From Pandoraea aquatica (GTDB taxonomy: Bacteria; Pseudomonadota; Gammaproteobacteria; Burkholderiales; Burkholderiaceae): DNA of 64,000 nucleotides. The stretch is taken from positions 620,001-684,000 of the forward strand of contig NZ_CABPSN010000003.1 of the NCBI RefSeq assembly GCF_902459565.1, written 5' to 3'. Positions within the stretch are counted from its first letter, which is position 1. Each line of letters starts with the position of its first letter. The translations under genes and the position numbers were made by a program. Under the pieces are notes generated by a model that saw only the letters and a list, made by a program, of their open reading frames with translations, was not told the origin of the DNA and made no database searches. Shown in pieces: positions 47,137 through 56,871 of this stretch.

Positions 47137-48204
47137 ATGGCCAGACCGCGTTTCCTTCCCGACAATTTCACGTTGATGCTGGTTGCCACCGTTGCGCTGG
47201 CCAGTTTCCTGCCGGCGCACGGCGAGGGCGAAGTCGCCTTTAACCTGCTGACCAACGTGGCGATTGCCGCCTTGTTCTTCCTGCATGGCGCGAAGCTGTC
47301 GCGCGAAGCCGTGCTCGCTGGCGCGACCCACTGGCGTTTGCATCTGCTGGTGTTCGCCAGCACGTTCGCCATATTCCCGATCGTCGGCGTGGCGCTCAAG
47401 CCAGTGCTGTCGTGGATGGTGACCCCGGAGCTGTATCTGGGCATCCTCTTCCTGTGCACGCTGCCCGCCACGGTCCAGTCGGCCATTGCCTTCACGTCGA
47501 TGGCGCGCGGCAACGTGCCTGCTGCCGTGTGCAGCGCATCGGCGTCCAGCTTGTTCGGCATCTTCATTACGCCGCTGCTGGTCGGCCTGGTCGTGATCCA
47601 TCACGATGGCAACAGCGGCGCGTCGCCGTTCGATTCCATCGGCAACATCATGTTGCAACTGCTCGTGCCGTTCATTGCCGGTCAGCTCTCGCGCAAGGCC
47701 ATCGGCAAATGGGTGGAGCGCAACCGTGGGCTGCTCAAGATCGTGGATCAGGGCTCGATTCTGCTGGTTGTCTATACCGCGTTCAGCGAAGCCGTGAACA
47801 CGGGGCTGTGGCATCAGATTCCCCCGTTGGCGCTGCTGGGCCTGCTGGGTTGCTGCGCGGTCATTCTGGCGATCATGCTCGCGATCACGACGTATTCGGC
47901 ACGCTGGCTCGGGTTTTCGCGAGAAGACGAGATCACCATCGTCTTCTGCGGCTCGAAGAAGAGCCTCGCAAGCGGTATTCCGATGGCCAAGGTGCTGTTT
48001 GCGACCGGCCCGCTCGGTGCGATCGTCCTGCCGCTGATGCTGTTCCATCAAATGCAACTGATGGTGTGCGCGGTGCTGGCGACACGTTACGCCAATCGTC
48101 AGCGGGCCGCTCAGGCGGCGAAGGCCGTTGCCGGTAAGACCGCGACCGGCGCCAAGCCTGGCAAGCCGGAGAGTGGCAACGCCAATGCAGGCGCGGGCCG
48201 CTGA
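47137..48204 (+). CDS. Bile acid:sodium symporter-like transporter (SBF-like, YfeH type)
   Basis: A 355-residue protein with about ten membrane segments in the SBF_like arrangement: 'LTNVAIAALFFLHGAKLSRE', 'LFLCTLPATVQSAIAFTSMA', 'FCGSKKSLASGIPMAKVLFA', the last being the crossover motif near the sodium sites. The C-terminal 35 residues are Ala/Gly/Lys-rich and presumably cytoplasmic. Start at ATG 47137 with AAGAG upstream, rather than TTG 47095. Probably sodium-coupled uptake of an organic acid; substrate unknown. Divergent from the LysR regulator. Confidence 0.82.
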   Translation: MARPRFLPDNFTLMLVATVALASFLPAHGEGEVAFNLLTNVAIAALFFLHGAKLSREAVLAGATHWRLHLLVFASTFAIFPIVGVALKPVLSWMVTPELYLGILFLCTLPATVQSAIAFTSMARGNVPAAVCSASASSLFGIFITPLLVGLVVIHHDGNSGASPFDSIGNIMLQLLVPFIAGQLSRKAIGKWVERNRGLLKIVDQGSILLVVYTAFSEAVNTGLWHQIPPLALLGLLGCCAVILAIMLAITTYSARWLGFSREDEITIVFCGSKKSLASGIPMAKVLFATGPLGAIVLPLMLFHQMQLMVCAVLATRYANRQRAAQAAKAVAGKTATGAKPGKPESGNANAGAGR

Positions 48205-48254
48205 GCGCCCGGAGCGCCATTTCTTCGACGCGTTACCCCAAGCGATATCCGATA

Positions 48255-48280
48255 GACACGGCCCGACAAGGGCCGTTGTC
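48255..48280 (+). terminator. Hairpin after the SBF-like transporter
   Basis: ACGGCCC (48258-48264) pairs with GGGCCGT (48270-48276), loop GACAA; GAC/GTC extends the stem past one bulged T. It lies 50 bases after the transporter stop, without a T-run. Confidence 0.35.
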
Positions 48281-48443
48281 ACACGTTGGTCGTGCGCAAG
48301 TGCTAGAATTGCGTCTGTTTCGCTTCTTGACGACCACCCCGGTCCGGCGGCGCCCGACGCATCTGTTACATGACAGACCCCTCTCGCGCCAGCCTTGAGC
48401 ATGGCGCGCAGCGCCCCTTGAATCTTCGCGAGTGAGCTTTGAT

Positions 48444-48479
48444 GCGGAAACCTTTCCGCGTGGCGGCCCCCGTTTTTTT
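48444..48479 (+). promoter_or_regulatory. Structured leader element of rhlE (hairpin plus T7 run)
   Basis: GCGGAAA (48444-48450) pairs with TTTCCGC (48453-48459), and a run of seven T (48473-48479) follows 13 bases later, 20 bases before the rhlE ATG. The untranslated leader from the TAGAAT (48304-48309, a possible -10) would be about 190 bases. Long structured leaders are common for cold-induced RNA helicases; attenuation is possible but the hairpin-to-T spacing is not classical. Confidence 0.35.
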
Positions 48480-48499
48480 AAAAGAGATGTCCCTTCATC

Positions 48500-50014
48500 A
48501 TGGCTGATGTAAATGCTGTTCCGACCCCCGGCTTCGATAGCTTTGGGCTGCATGCGGACATCTTGCGGGCCATCGCCGAGCAGGGCTACACCCAACCGAC
48601 CCCCATTCAGGCACAGGCCATTCCGGTGGTGTTGTCCGGTCGCGACGTCATGGGTGCTGCACAAACGGGGACCGGCAAGACCGCCAGCTTCTCGCTGCCG
48701 ATCATCCAGCGTCTGCTGCCCGATGCCAACACGAGTGCATCGCCCGCCCGTCACCCGGTGCGCGCGCTGATCCTCACGCCGACGCGCGAACTCGCCGATC
48801 AGGTGGCCGACAACGTACGTTCGTACGCGGCTCACACGGCGCTGCGCAATACGGTGGTGTTCGGCGGCGTCGACATGAATCCGCAGAAAGACGCGCTGCG
48901 CCGCGGCGTTGAGATTCTCATCGCCACGCCGGGCCGTCTGCTCGACCACGTCGAACAGAAGACGGTGAACCTGAGCCAGGTGAAGATGCTCGTGCTCGAC
49001 GAAGCCGACCGCATGCTCGACATGGGCTTCCTGCCGGATCTTCAACGCATTCTGAATCTGCTGCCGAAGCAGCGTCAGACGCTGCTCTTCTCGGCCACGT
49101 TCTCGAACGACATCAAGCGGCTCGCATCGAGCTACCTCACGAACCCGGTCACGATCGAAGTGGCGCGTCGCAATGCGACGGCCGATACGGTCGAGCAAAT
49201 CGTCTATGAAGTGGATGAAGACGACAAGCGCGCTGCCGTGGTCCAGATTCTTAACGAACGCGATCTGAAGCAGGTCATCGTGTTCGTGAACAGCAAGATC
49301 GGCGCGAGCCGTCTGGCGCGTCAGCTTGAGCGCGACGGCATCGTGACGGCCGCCATTCACGGCGACAAGTCGCAGAACGAGCGCATGCAGGCGCTCGAAG
49401 CGTTCAAGCAGGGCGGCATCCGCGCGCTCGTGGCGACCGACGTCGCCGCACGCGGTCTGGACATCTCCGATCTGCCCGGCGTGATCAACTACGATCTGCC
49501 GTACAACCCGGAAGATTACGTGCACCGCATCGGCCGTACGGGTCGCGCCGGCGCGTCGGGCGAGGCGCTCTCGCTGTGCGCACCGGACGAACGCAAGCAC
49601 CTCGTGGAAATCGAGAAGCTGATCAAGCGCGAACTCAAGCGTGGTGAGCTGGTGCTGGAGCGCCGCAGCCGTTCGCGCGACGACCGTGGCGATCGCTACG
49701 AGCGCAGCGACCGTGGTGAGCGTGCAGAACGTGGCGAACGCGGTGATCGCGGCGAGCGTCATAGCCGTCACGACGGCCTGCGTGCGGGTCGCAGCAGTGG
49801 CGGTAGTACGCCGCGTCGCGTGCGTCCGGAAGACGAGTTCTTCTACAAGCCGTACGAGCCGTCGCCGTCGGCCGGTGAAGCGCAGCGCGACCATCGCGCG
49901 TCGCATGACGTTGCGACGCCGACGACCTTCGGTGCGCCGTCGGAAAAGGCCCCCAAGCGTCAGGTTGCCGCACTGCTCGCGGGCTTCCCGCGTAAAGCGC
50001 AACAGGAACGATAA
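48500..50014 (+). CDS. rhlE: DEAD-box ATP-dependent RNA helicase, RhlE family
   Basis: A 504-residue helicase. Q motif '[11 protein letters not shown]', motif I 'AQTGTGKT', Ia 'PTRELADQ', II '[13 protein letters not shown]', III 'SAT', IV 'IVFVNSK', V '[11 protein letters not shown]', VI '[10 protein letters not shown]'. The C-terminal 110 residues are basic and Arg/Gly/Asp/Glu-rich ('[20 protein letters not shown]'), typical of the RNA-binding tails of RhlE proteins. Likely role in ribosome assembly and RNA turnover, particularly in the cold. Terminated by a strong bidirectional hairpin shared with gluQ. Confidence 0.92.
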   Translation: MADVNAVPTPGFDSFGLHADILRAIAEQGYTQPTPIQAQAIPVVLSGRDVMGAAQTGTGKTASFSLPIIQRLLPDANTSASPARHPVRALILTPTRELADQVADNVRSYAAHTALRNTVVFGGVDMNPQKDALRRGVEILIATPGRLLDHVEQKTVNLSQVKMLVLDEADRMLDMGFLPDLQRILNLLPKQRQTLLFSATFSNDIKRLASSYLTNPVTIEVARRNATADTVEQIVYEVDEDDKRAAVVQILNERDLKQVIVFVNSKIGASRLARQLERDGIVTAAIHGDKSQNERMQALEAFKQGGIRALVATDVAARGLDISDLPGVINYDLPYNPEDYVHRIGRTGRAGASGEALSLCAPDERKHLVEIEKLIKRELKRGELVLERRSRSRDDRGDRYERSDRGERAERGERGDRGERHSRHDGLRAGRSSGGSTPRRVRPEDEFFYKPYEPSPSAGEAQRDHRASHDVATPTTFGAPSEKAPKRQVAALLAGFPRKAQQER

Positions 50015-50066
50015 CTAAGGGACGAGCGCCGGGGCTGTAAGGTCAGGCACAGCGCAGTCGCAAAAA

Positions 50067-50094
50067 AAGCCAGCGTACTCACGCTGGCTTTTTT
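50067..50094. terminator. Bidirectional intrinsic terminator between rhlE and gluQ
   Basis: AAGCCAGCGT (50067-50076) pairs perfectly with ACGCTGGCTT (50081-50090), loop ACTC, followed by TTTT; seven A precede the core, giving a T-run on the other strand. Confidence 0.92.
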
Positions 50095-50137
50095 CATTGG
50101 GCGGCCCTATTCGGTGCAGGACAGTGAGCCGACGATG

Positions 50138-51109
50138 TCAGCGAGCGTGGCGCTCTTTCCACGCGAGCGTGGCCGCAGCAAAGAAGTCGTCGCGATGGGA
50201 GATATCGGCGAGTGTTGCCGGCAGCCCGAGGTGCGAGGCCGCCTCTTTGAGGGCTGTGAGTATTGCGTCGGGTGTATCGAGCGACAGCGGCGCGGCACCA
50301 TTCTGCTTGCTCAACTTCTCGCCGTCATCGGCCGTGACGAGCGGCACATGCAGATAGCGGGGCGTCGGTGCGTCGAGGCAGGCTTGCAGGTAGATCTGAC
50401 GCGCCGTCGAGTCGAGCAGGTCGGCTCCGCGCACGATGTCCGTGATGCCCTGCAACTGATCGTCGACGACGACGGCTAACTGGTAGGCCCACTGCCCATC
50501 GGCGCGCTTGAGCACGAAATCCCCGACTTCCGTCGCCAGATCCTGCGTCTGCGATCCCATCCAACGGTCTTCGAAGTGCATGCGCGCGGTGTCGCCGTCC
50601 GGCACCCGAAGACGCCATGCGCGGGCCGTCTTGCCATGCAGGCCGTCGCGGCAGGTGCCCGGGTAAGCCAGTGTGCTGTGACGTGCATGCACACGCGTCA
50701 GCGAATCCGCGATTTCGCGACGGGTACATCCGCACGGATAGACGAGTCCGCTGGCGGTCAGGGCTGCCAGTGCCTGCTCGTAAAGCGCATGCCGATGGCT
50801 TTGCCAGACAATCGGTTCGTCCGAATGCAGTCCGAGACGCGTCAGAGTATCGAGAATGTTGTCAGCCGCACCGGGCACGCAGCGCGGTTCGTCGAGATCT
50901 TCCATGCGGACGATCCAGACGCCGCCGTGCGCGCGAGCGTCCAGCCAACTGGCCAGTGCCGTGACGAGCGAGCCGCGATGCAGCGGTCCGGTCGGGGAGG
51001 GGGCGAAGCGTCCGCGATAGCTGGCGGCGCTTGTGCGGGCCGACGGCGTCGTACCGTCGGCGGCTGGGGAGGCGGATGAGGTGGCGTCGTGCGCCGAAGC
51101 GTGCGCCAC
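50138..51109 (-). CDS. gluQ: Glutamyl-Q tRNA(Asp) synthetase
   Basis: A 323-residue truncated glutamyl-tRNA synthetase (catalytic domain only), which charges glutamate onto the queuosine at position 34 of tRNA-Asp. '[20 protein letters not shown]' carries the HIGH-equivalent, '[11 protein letters not shown]' the KMSKS-equivalent, and '[10 protein letters not shown]' with the later 'YPGTC' the zinc Cys. It lacks the anticodon-binding domain of GltX, which settles the assignment. GTG start at 51109, with a poorly conserved 30-residue N-terminal extension. It follows trhO by 8 bases on the same strand. Confidence 0.9.
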   Translation of the reverse strand: MAHASAHDATSSASPAADGTTPSARTSAASYRGRFAPSPTGPLHRGSLVTALASWLDARAHGGVWIVRMEDLDEPRCVPGAADNILDTLTRLGLHSDEPIVWQSHRHALYEQALAALTASGLVYPCGCTRREIADSLTRVHARHSTLAYPGTCRDGLHGKTARAWRLRVPDGDTARMHFEDRWMGSQTQDLATEVGDFVLKRADGQWAYQLAVVVDDQLQGITDIVRGADLLDSTARQIYLQACLDAPTPRYLHVPLVTADDGEKLSKQNGAAPLSLDTPDAILTALKEAASHLGLPATLADISHRDDFFAAATLAWKERHAR

Positions 51110-51117
51110 CCGGGGTC

Positions 51118-51990
51118 TCAGACCGACGTTGCCGTGACAGCGGCAGCGGTAGCACCTGCCTTGTCATCCACGCAAGCCGGGCACTGCTCACCTTCGATGT
51201 AATCGGGGCTGCGCTGGTCCTCGGCCGTCACCACGGCACGGCAGGCGAAGCACTGCTTGGTCGTCGACGGGGCGAGGTCGGGCGTGAGTGCCGTGCGGTA
51301 GTCGAACACGAAGCAGTCGCCCTGATAGTGCGCGCCGCCCACGTCTTCGAAGTACTTGAGAATGCCGCCGTCGAGCTGATACGTGTGCTCCAGCCCGATG
51401 TCGCGCATGTAGATGGCGGCCTTTTCGCAGCGGATGCCGCCGGTGCAGAACGACACGATGGTCTTGCCCTCGAAGTCTGCGCGATGTGCGGCGATGACGT
51501 CAGGGAATTCCGAGAATTTAGTGAGACGGTAGTCGACGGCGTTGTCGAACGTGCCCACGTCCACTTCGAAGTCGTTGCGCGTGTCGAGCATCACCACCGG
51601 ACGGCCTTCGTCGTCCTGTCCGGCATCGAGCCAGCGCTTGAGCGTGGCGGGATCGACACCCGGCGCACGTCCGTCTGCGGGCTTGATGACCGGCATCTTC
51701 ATGGTGATGATTTCTTTCTTCTGGCGCACGAGCATCCGGCGGAACGGCTGATCGTCCGAGAGGCTCTCCTTGACTTCCAGATCGGCGAACCGGGCGTCGG
51801 CGCGCAGGCCCGCGAGGAAGGCGTCGATCGACTCGCGCGAACCCGCGAGGAAAAGGTTGATGCCTTCCGGCGCGAGCAGGATGGTGCCTCTCAGGTCGAG
51901 CGCGTTGCAGCGCTCAAGCAGGGCCGGGCGCAGGGTCGCGATGTCGTCGAGCGTGACGAACTTGTACGCAGCGATGTTGACGATAGACAT
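51118..51990 (-). CDS. trhO: tRNA uridine(34) hydroxylase, rhodanese-fold (TrhO/YceA)
   Basis: A 290-residue protein: N-terminal acylphosphatase-like domain ('[20 protein letters not shown]'), rhodanese domain with catalytic Cys182 in '[18 protein letters not shown]', and a C-terminal pair of CxxC-type motifs ('CFACRAVV', 'CPACVDD'). TrhO makes 5-hydroxyuridine at tRNA position 34, using oxygen and prephenate-derived chemistry as known in E. coli and Bacillus. Start at ATG 51990; the longer frame from 52083 lacks family similarity. Cotranscribed with gluQ downstream; divergent from dnaE. Confidence 0.92.
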   Translation of the reverse strand: MSIVNIAAYKFVTLDDIATLRPALLERCNALDLRGTILLAPEGINLFLAGSRESIDAFLAGLRADARFADLEVKESLSDDQPFRRMLVRQKKEIITMKMPVIKPADGRAPGVDPATLKRWLDAGQDDEGRPVVMLDTRNDFEVDVGTFDNAVDYRLTKFSEFPDVIAAHRADFEGKTIVSFCTGGIRCEKAAIYMRDIGLEHTYQLDGGILKYFEDVGGAHYQGDCFVFDYRTALTPDLAPSTTKQCFACRAVVTAEDQRSPDYIEGEQCPACVDDKAGATAAAVTATSV

Positions 51991-52136
51991 GGCAACGAAA
52001 TTCCGCAAAAGCGTGAAGCAATAAACCGCCATTATCGCCGATTCGGTACAAGTTCGCGCTTGATTCAGGACAATGCCGGTCAAATGAGGCGGGGCGCAGG
52101 CTTCGCAGGGGCCACCGGAAGACAGCCCGGGCGCGC

Positions 52137-52172
52137 GGCGAAATCCGGCGACGCCGCGTTACAATACGGCCC
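52137..52172 (+). promoter_or_regulatory. dnaE: Possible dnaE promoter (-10-like TACAAT)
   Basis: TACAAT at 52160-52165 stands out in GC-rich sequence only 7 bases before the dnaE ATG, with no recognisable -35. If used, the mRNA would be nearly leaderless; no Shine-Dalgarno is visible before the ATG, which fits. Confidence 0.3.
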
Positions 52173-55100
52173 ATGTCAGAACCTCGCTTCGTCCACCTCC
52201 GTCTCCACTCCGAATACTCGATCGCCGATGGCATCGTGCGGCTCGACGACGTCGTCAAGGCCGCCGCCAAGGACGGCCAGGGCGCGCTCGCGCTCACCGA
52301 CCTCGCGAACATGTTCGGAGCCATTCGTTTCTACAAGGAAGCCCGTGGCAAGGGCGTCAAGCCGATCATCGGCTGCGACGCCTGGATCACGAATCCGGCC
52401 GACCGCGACAAGCCCTCTCGCTTGCTGCTGCTCGCACGCGACCGCGAAGGCTATCTGAACCTGTGTCAGTTGCTGTCCAAGGCCTGGCTCGGCAATCAGT
52501 ACCGGGGGCGGGCGGAGATCGAGCCGTCGTGGCTTCAGCCCGACGGCCTCGCCCGCGGTCTGCTGGCGCTCTCCGGCGCGCAGATGGGCGACGTGGGCGC
52601 GGCATTGGCCGCTGGCAATCCCGATCTGGCGTTGCAATGCGCGAAACACTGGGAAAGCGTTTTCCCAGGGGCGTTCTACATCGAACTGCAACGCACCGGC
52701 CAGCCGGGCATGGAAACGTACGTGCAACAGGCGGTGCAGCTCGCGGCGAAGGCCGGGCTGCCGGTCGTCGCCACGCACCCCATTCAGTTCATGACGTCCG
52801 ACGATTTCACTGCCCACGAAGCGCGCGTGTGTATCTCGGAAGGCGAGATGCTGGGCAATGCCCGCCGGGTGCGCCGCTTCACGCAGGACCAGAGTTTTCG
52901 CACGCAGGACGACATGCTCACCGCGTTCGAGGACGTGCCGTCCGCGCTGGCCAACACCGTCGAGATCGCCAAGCGCTGCAACCTGACGCTCGAACTCGGC
53001 AAGCCGAAGCTGCCGCTGTTCCCCACGCCGGACGGCATGTCGCTCGACGACTATCTCGTCCAGTTGTCCAAGGAAGGGCTGGAAACGCGTCTCGCGCAAT
53101 TGTTCCCGGACGAGGCCGAGCGCGACAAGCAGCGTCCCGAGTATTACAAGCGGCTCGATTTCGAGACCGGCACCATCATCAAGATGGGTTTCCCGGGCTA
53201 CTTCCTGATCGTGGCCGACTTTATCCAGTGGGCGAAGAACAACGGCGTGCCGGTCGGCCCGGGCCGGGGCTCGGGCGCAGGTTCGCTCGTCGCCTATGCG
53301 CTCGGCATTACCGACCTCGACCCGCTCAAGTACAACCTGCTGTTCGAGCGCTTCCTGAACCCGGAACGTGTGTCGATGCCCGACTTCGACATCGACTTCT
53401 GTCAGGACGGCCGCGACCGCGTCATTCAGTACGTGAAGGAGAAGTACGGCGCGGACGCCGTCTCGCAGATCGCCACCTTCGGCTCGATGGCCGCCAAGGC
53501 AGCGGTGCGCGACGTGGGCCGTGTGCTCGACCTCGGCTACAACTTCGTCGACGGCATCTCCAAGCTGATTCCGTTCAAGCCGGGCAAGCACGTCACCATC
53601 GACGACGCGCTCAAGGAAGAGCCCCAACTCGCCGAACGCTTCCAGACGGAAGACGAGGTCAAGCAGCTAATCGAGCTTGCGCAGCGGGTGGAAGGGCTCA
53701 CGCGTAACGTCGGCATGCACGCGGGCGGTGTGCTGATCGCCCCGGGCAAACTCACCGACTTCTGCCCGCTCTACACGCAGGGCAGCGGCGAAGACGCCAG
53801 CGGTGTGGTGAGTCAGTACGACAAGGACGACGTGGAAGCCGTCGGTCTGGTGAAGTTCGACTTCTTGGGCCTGACCACGCTCACGATCCTGAACTGGGCC
53901 GAGCGCTACATCAAGCGCTTGCATCCGGAGATGGCGGACTGGTCGCTCGATCAGGTCTCGCTCACGGACCCGGCCGCGTTCAGCATTCTCAAGAAGGCCA
54001 ACACGGTCGCCGTGTTCCAGCTGGAAAGTCGTGGCATGCAGGGCATGTTGAAGGACGCCCAGCCTGACCGCTTCGAGGACATCATCGCGCTGGTGGCGTT
54101 GTATCGTCCGGGCCCGATGGATCTGATTCCGAGCTTCTGCGCGCGTAAGCACGGCCGCGAGAAGACGGAATATCCGGATCCGCGCGTGGAGCCGGTGCTT
54201 CAGGAGACCTACGGCATCATGGTCTACCAGGAGCAGGTGATGCAGATGGCGCAGATCATCGGCGGATACTCGCTCGGTGGCGCCGACTTGCTGCGCCGCG
54301 CGATGGGTAAGAAGAAGGCCGAGGAAATGGCCGAGCACCGCGAGATTTTCGCCAAGGGTGCCGCCGAGAATGGCCTGACGCGCGAAAAGTCGGACGAAAT
54401 CTTCGACTTGATGGAGAAGTTCGCGGGCTACGGCTTTAACAAGTCGCACGCCGCAGCATATGCGCTGCTGGCCTATTACACCGCGTGGCTGAAGGCCCAC
54501 CATCCTGCCGAATTCATGGCGGCCAACATGAGCTTGGCCATGGACGACACGGACAAGGTCAAGATCCTCTACGAAGACTGTCTGGCCACGGCCAACGGCT
54601 TGGGCGTGCTGCCGCCGGACGTCAACGTATCGGCCTATCGCTTTGAGCCGGCGGACTCGAAGACCGTGCGTTACGGACTGGGTGCCATCAAGGGCAGCGG
54701 TCAGTCGGCCATCGAGGAAATTCTGCGCGCCCGCGAGGGCAAGCCGTTCACCGACCTGTTCGACTTCTGCGCACGGATCGACCGTCGCGTGGTGAACCGT
54801 CGCACGATCGAAGCGCTGATTCGTGCGGGCGCGTTCGATTCGATTCACGAGAACCGGGCGCAGTTGATGGCGTCGGTGCCGATGGCGATGGAAGCGGCCG
54901 AGCAGGCGAGTGCGGCCGCGAATCAGGTCAGCCTGTTCGATCTGGGCGACGAAAGTCTGCAAGCGCCGCTGGAACTGGCCGACGAACCGGCATGGACCGA
55001 CAAGCGCAAGTTGCAGGAAGAGAAGCAGGCGCTCGGCTTCTACCTGTCGGGCCACATGTTCGACTCGTATTCCGACGAAGTGCGACGCTTCGTGCGCACG

Positions 55101-55760
55101 CGGATTCGCGATCTGTCCGAAGGGCGCGATCGTCTCGTCGCCGGTGTGATCTCCAGCATGCGAACCATGATGACCCAGCGCGGCAAGATGCTGATCGTGC
55201 AGCTCGACGACGGTACCGCCACGCTCGAAGTTACGATCTTCAATGAGCAGTTCGAGGCGAACAAGCATCTGTTCAAGGAAGACGAACTGCTGATCGTGCA
55301 CGGCAATGCGCGACCGGACAGCTTTACGGGCGGCCTGCGTTTCACCGTCGAGAGCCTGATGGACCTCGGCCGTGCGCGTGCGCGCTTCGCCCGGGCGCTC
55401 AAGCTGTCGTTCAACGGTAACGCGGACTGGACGCGTCTTCGCGCCACGTTGCAACCGCACTGCACGATGTACCGCGTGACCGCGACGGCGGGCGCGGGCG
55501 GTGGTGGCGGCTTCAATGGCGGCGGCGGGTTTAATGGTGGTGGGGGCGGCGGCGGTGGCTTCGGTCGACGTAACGGTAATGGCAATGGCGATGGCGATGC
55601 GGATAAGCAAAACGGCCTGCCGGTGCATATCGTCTATCGCCGCCCGGACGCCGAATGCGAGTCGCGTCTCGGCGACGACTGGAAGGTGCAGCCTGGCGAC
55701 GAGTTGCTGGGCGAGCTTCGTCAGTGGCTGACCACCGACTCGGTACAAGTCGTCTATTGA
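52173..55760 (+). CDS. dnaE: DNA polymerase III subunit alpha
   Basis: A 1195-residue replicative polymerase. PHP domain at the start ('RFVHLRLHSEYSIADGIVRL'), polymerase core with the catalytic Asp in 'SMPDFDIDFCQDGRDRVIQY' and 'GPGRGSGAGSLVAYALGITD', helix-hairpin-helix region ('FCARIDRRVVNRRTIEALIR') and the C-terminal OB fold ('RDRLVAGVISSMRTMMTQRG'). A run of mostly Gly and Asn (residues about 1106-1146, 55490-55610) interrupts the tau-binding region near the C-terminus and explains the extra length relative to E. coli (1160). No Shine-Dalgarno is evident. Confidence 0.97.
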   Translation: MSEPRFVHLRLHSEYSIADGIVRLDDVVKAAAKDGQGALALTDLANMFGAIRFYKEARGKGVKPIIGCDAWITNPADRDKPSRLLLLARDREGYLNLCQLLSKAWLGNQYRGRAEIEPSWLQPDGLARGLLALSGAQMGDVGAALAAGNPDLALQCAKHWESVFPGAFYIELQRTGQPGMETYVQQAVQLAAKAGLPVVATHPIQFMTSDDFTAHEARVCISEGEMLGNARRVRRFTQDQSFRTQDDMLTAFEDVPSALANTVEIAKRCNLTLELGKPKLPLFPTPDGMSLDDYLVQLSKEGLETRLAQLFPDEAERDKQRPEYYKRLDFETGTIIKMGFPGYFLIVADFIQWAKNNGVPVGPGRGSGAGSLVAYALGITDLDPLKYNLLFERFLNPERVSMPDFDIDFCQDGRDRVIQYVKEKYGADAVSQIATFGSMAAKAAVRDVGRVLDLGYNFVDGISKLIPFKPGKHVTIDDALKEEPQLAERFQTEDEVKQLIELAQRVEGLTRNVGMHAGGVLIAPGKLTDFCPLYTQGSGEDASGVVSQYDKDDVEAVGLVKFDFLGLTTLTILNWAERYIKRLHPEMADWSLDQVSLTDPAAFSILKKANTVAVFQLESRGMQGMLKDAQPDRFEDIIALVALYRPGPMDLIPSFCARKHGREKTEYPDPRVEPVLQETYGIMVYQEQVMQMAQIIGGYSLGGADLLRRAMGKKKAEEMAEHREIFAKGAAENGLTREKSDEIFDLMEKFAGYGFNKSHAAAYALLAYYTAWLKAHHPAEFMAANMSLAMDDTDKVKILYEDCLATANGLGVLPPDVNVSAYRFEPADSKTVRYGLGAIKGSGQSAIEEILRAREGKPFTDLFDFCARIDRRVVNRRTIEALIRAGAFDSIHENRAQLMASVPMAMEAAEQASAAANQVSLFDLGDESLQAPLELADEPAWTDKRKLQEEKQALGFYLSGHMFDSYSDEVRRFVRTRIRDLSEGRDRLVAGVISSMRTMMTQRGKMLIVQLDDGTATLEVTIFNEQFEANKHLFKEDELLIVHGNARPDSFTGGLRFTVESLMDLGRARARFARALKLSFNGNADWTRLRATLQPHCTMYRVTATAGAGGGGGFNGGGGFNGGGGGGGGFGRRNGNGNGDGDADKQNGLPVHIVYRRPDAECESRLGDDWKVQPGDELLGELRQWLTTDSVQVVY

Positions 55761-55863
55761 TGCATCGGTGCGGGTAAGGCGGCGCGGGTTGGCTGCCTTT
55801 CGCTAACTGGCGCGTCGGCGTAGCAGCGCATTGCCCGCTGTTCGATATCACAAGGAAATCCGG

Positions 55864-56715
55864 ATGTTCTCCATCATCGTTCCGACCTGGAACAACCTCG
55901 CCTTGCTGCAACTGTGTGTGCGCAGCATCCGACAGAACTCGCGCTATCCGCATCAGATCATCGTGCATATCAACGATGGTTCCGACGGTTCGCTCGACTG
56001 GGTCAAGGCCGAGGGGATCGAGCATACGGCGTCGCCCGATAACATCGGGATCTGCTACGCGGTGAATCAGGCGGCGGCGCTGGCGCGCGAGAAGTACATC
56101 GTCTATCTGAACGACGACATGTATTGCTGCCCGGGCTGGGACACGACGCTGATCGAGCGCGCCGAGGCTCAGCCTGACAAGGCGTTCATGCTGTCGGGCA
56201 CGATGATCGAACCGGTGGATACCGGCAATCCCTGCGTGTTGGTGCAGGACTTCGGCCGTGATGTCGATACGTTCGACGAGGCTGCGCTGCTCGCCGCCGT
56301 GCCGACGTACAAGAAGCCCGACTGGTTCGGTGCGACGTGGCCGCCGACGCTCGTGCATCGCGACTGGTGGTTCCTCGTCGGCGGCTACAGCACGGAACTG
56401 AGTCCCGGCATGAGCAGCGACAACGATTTCTCGATGAAGATGTGGGGTGCCGGTGCGCGTCGCTTCGTCGGCGTGGGCGCAAGTCTCGTCTATCACTTCC
56501 AGTGCAAGAGCACCGGCAAGGTGGTAAAGAATGACGGGCGCACGCAATTCCTGCGCAAGTGGGGCATGACGCAGTCGATCTTCGATCGCTACTATCTGCG
56601 TCGCGGCACGCCGGTGCCGTCAGGCAGCGACGGCCGACTGGCCGAGCCGGTCGACGACAGCAAACTGCGCTGGCAGTTGTTCCGCTCGCGTATCAAGCGG
56701 GCGCTGGCGAAGTAA
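55864..56715 (+). CDS. Family 2 glycosyltransferase
   Basis: A 283-residue GT-A enzyme: nucleotide-binding start 'MFSIIVPTWNNLALLQLCVR', DXD-like metal site 'YLNDDMYCCPGWD', acceptor region 'GMSSDNDFSMKMWGAGARRF'. No membrane segment. AAGGAAA precedes the ATG at 55864. Family 2 enzymes of this size build LPS or other glycans, and the neighbourhood (waaE-like, msbA, rmlBA) suggests LPS. The sugar is unknown. Single gene with a hairpin terminator about 40 bases after its stop. Confidence 0.85.
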   Translation: MFSIIVPTWNNLALLQLCVRSIRQNSRYPHQIIVHINDGSDGSLDWVKAEGIEHTASPDNIGICYAVNQAAALAREKYIVYLNDDMYCCPGWDTTLIERAEAQPDKAFMLSGTMIEPVDTGNPCVLVQDFGRDVDTFDEAALLAAVPTYKKPDWFGATWPPTLVHRDWWFLVGGYSTELSPGMSSDNDFSMKMWGAGARRFVGVGASLVYHFQCKSTGKVVKNDGRTQFLRKWGMTQSIFDRYYLRRGTPVPSGSDGRLAEPVDDSKLRWQLFRSRIKRALAK

Positions 56716-56753
56716 GCGCCGACGTCCTCGCGCGAGGTTCGCATTCGAACGAA

Positions 56754-56778
56754 AAACGGACGCTCATGGCGTCCGTTT
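56754..56778. terminator. Intrinsic terminator between two glycosyltransferase genes
   Basis: AAACGGACGC (56754-56763) pairs perfectly with GCGTCCGTTT (56769-56778) around TCATG, with A-runs before and a short T-containing tail after, so it may act in both directions for these convergent genes. Confidence 0.7.
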
Positions 56779-56871
56779 CGCTTTGGTGCCGACGCGCTGT
56801 GAGCGCGCGGCGTTGGACCGCGGTGGATCTGTCTCGCGCGTCGGGTTACGCCATTCGCGATTGCCGATGCG

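Noticed and set aside
52176..55748. Very long open frames antisense to dnaE (483 and 693 codons)
   Set aside because: Shadows produced by GC-rich codon use in dnaE; Arg/His/Val-rich translations without family patterns.
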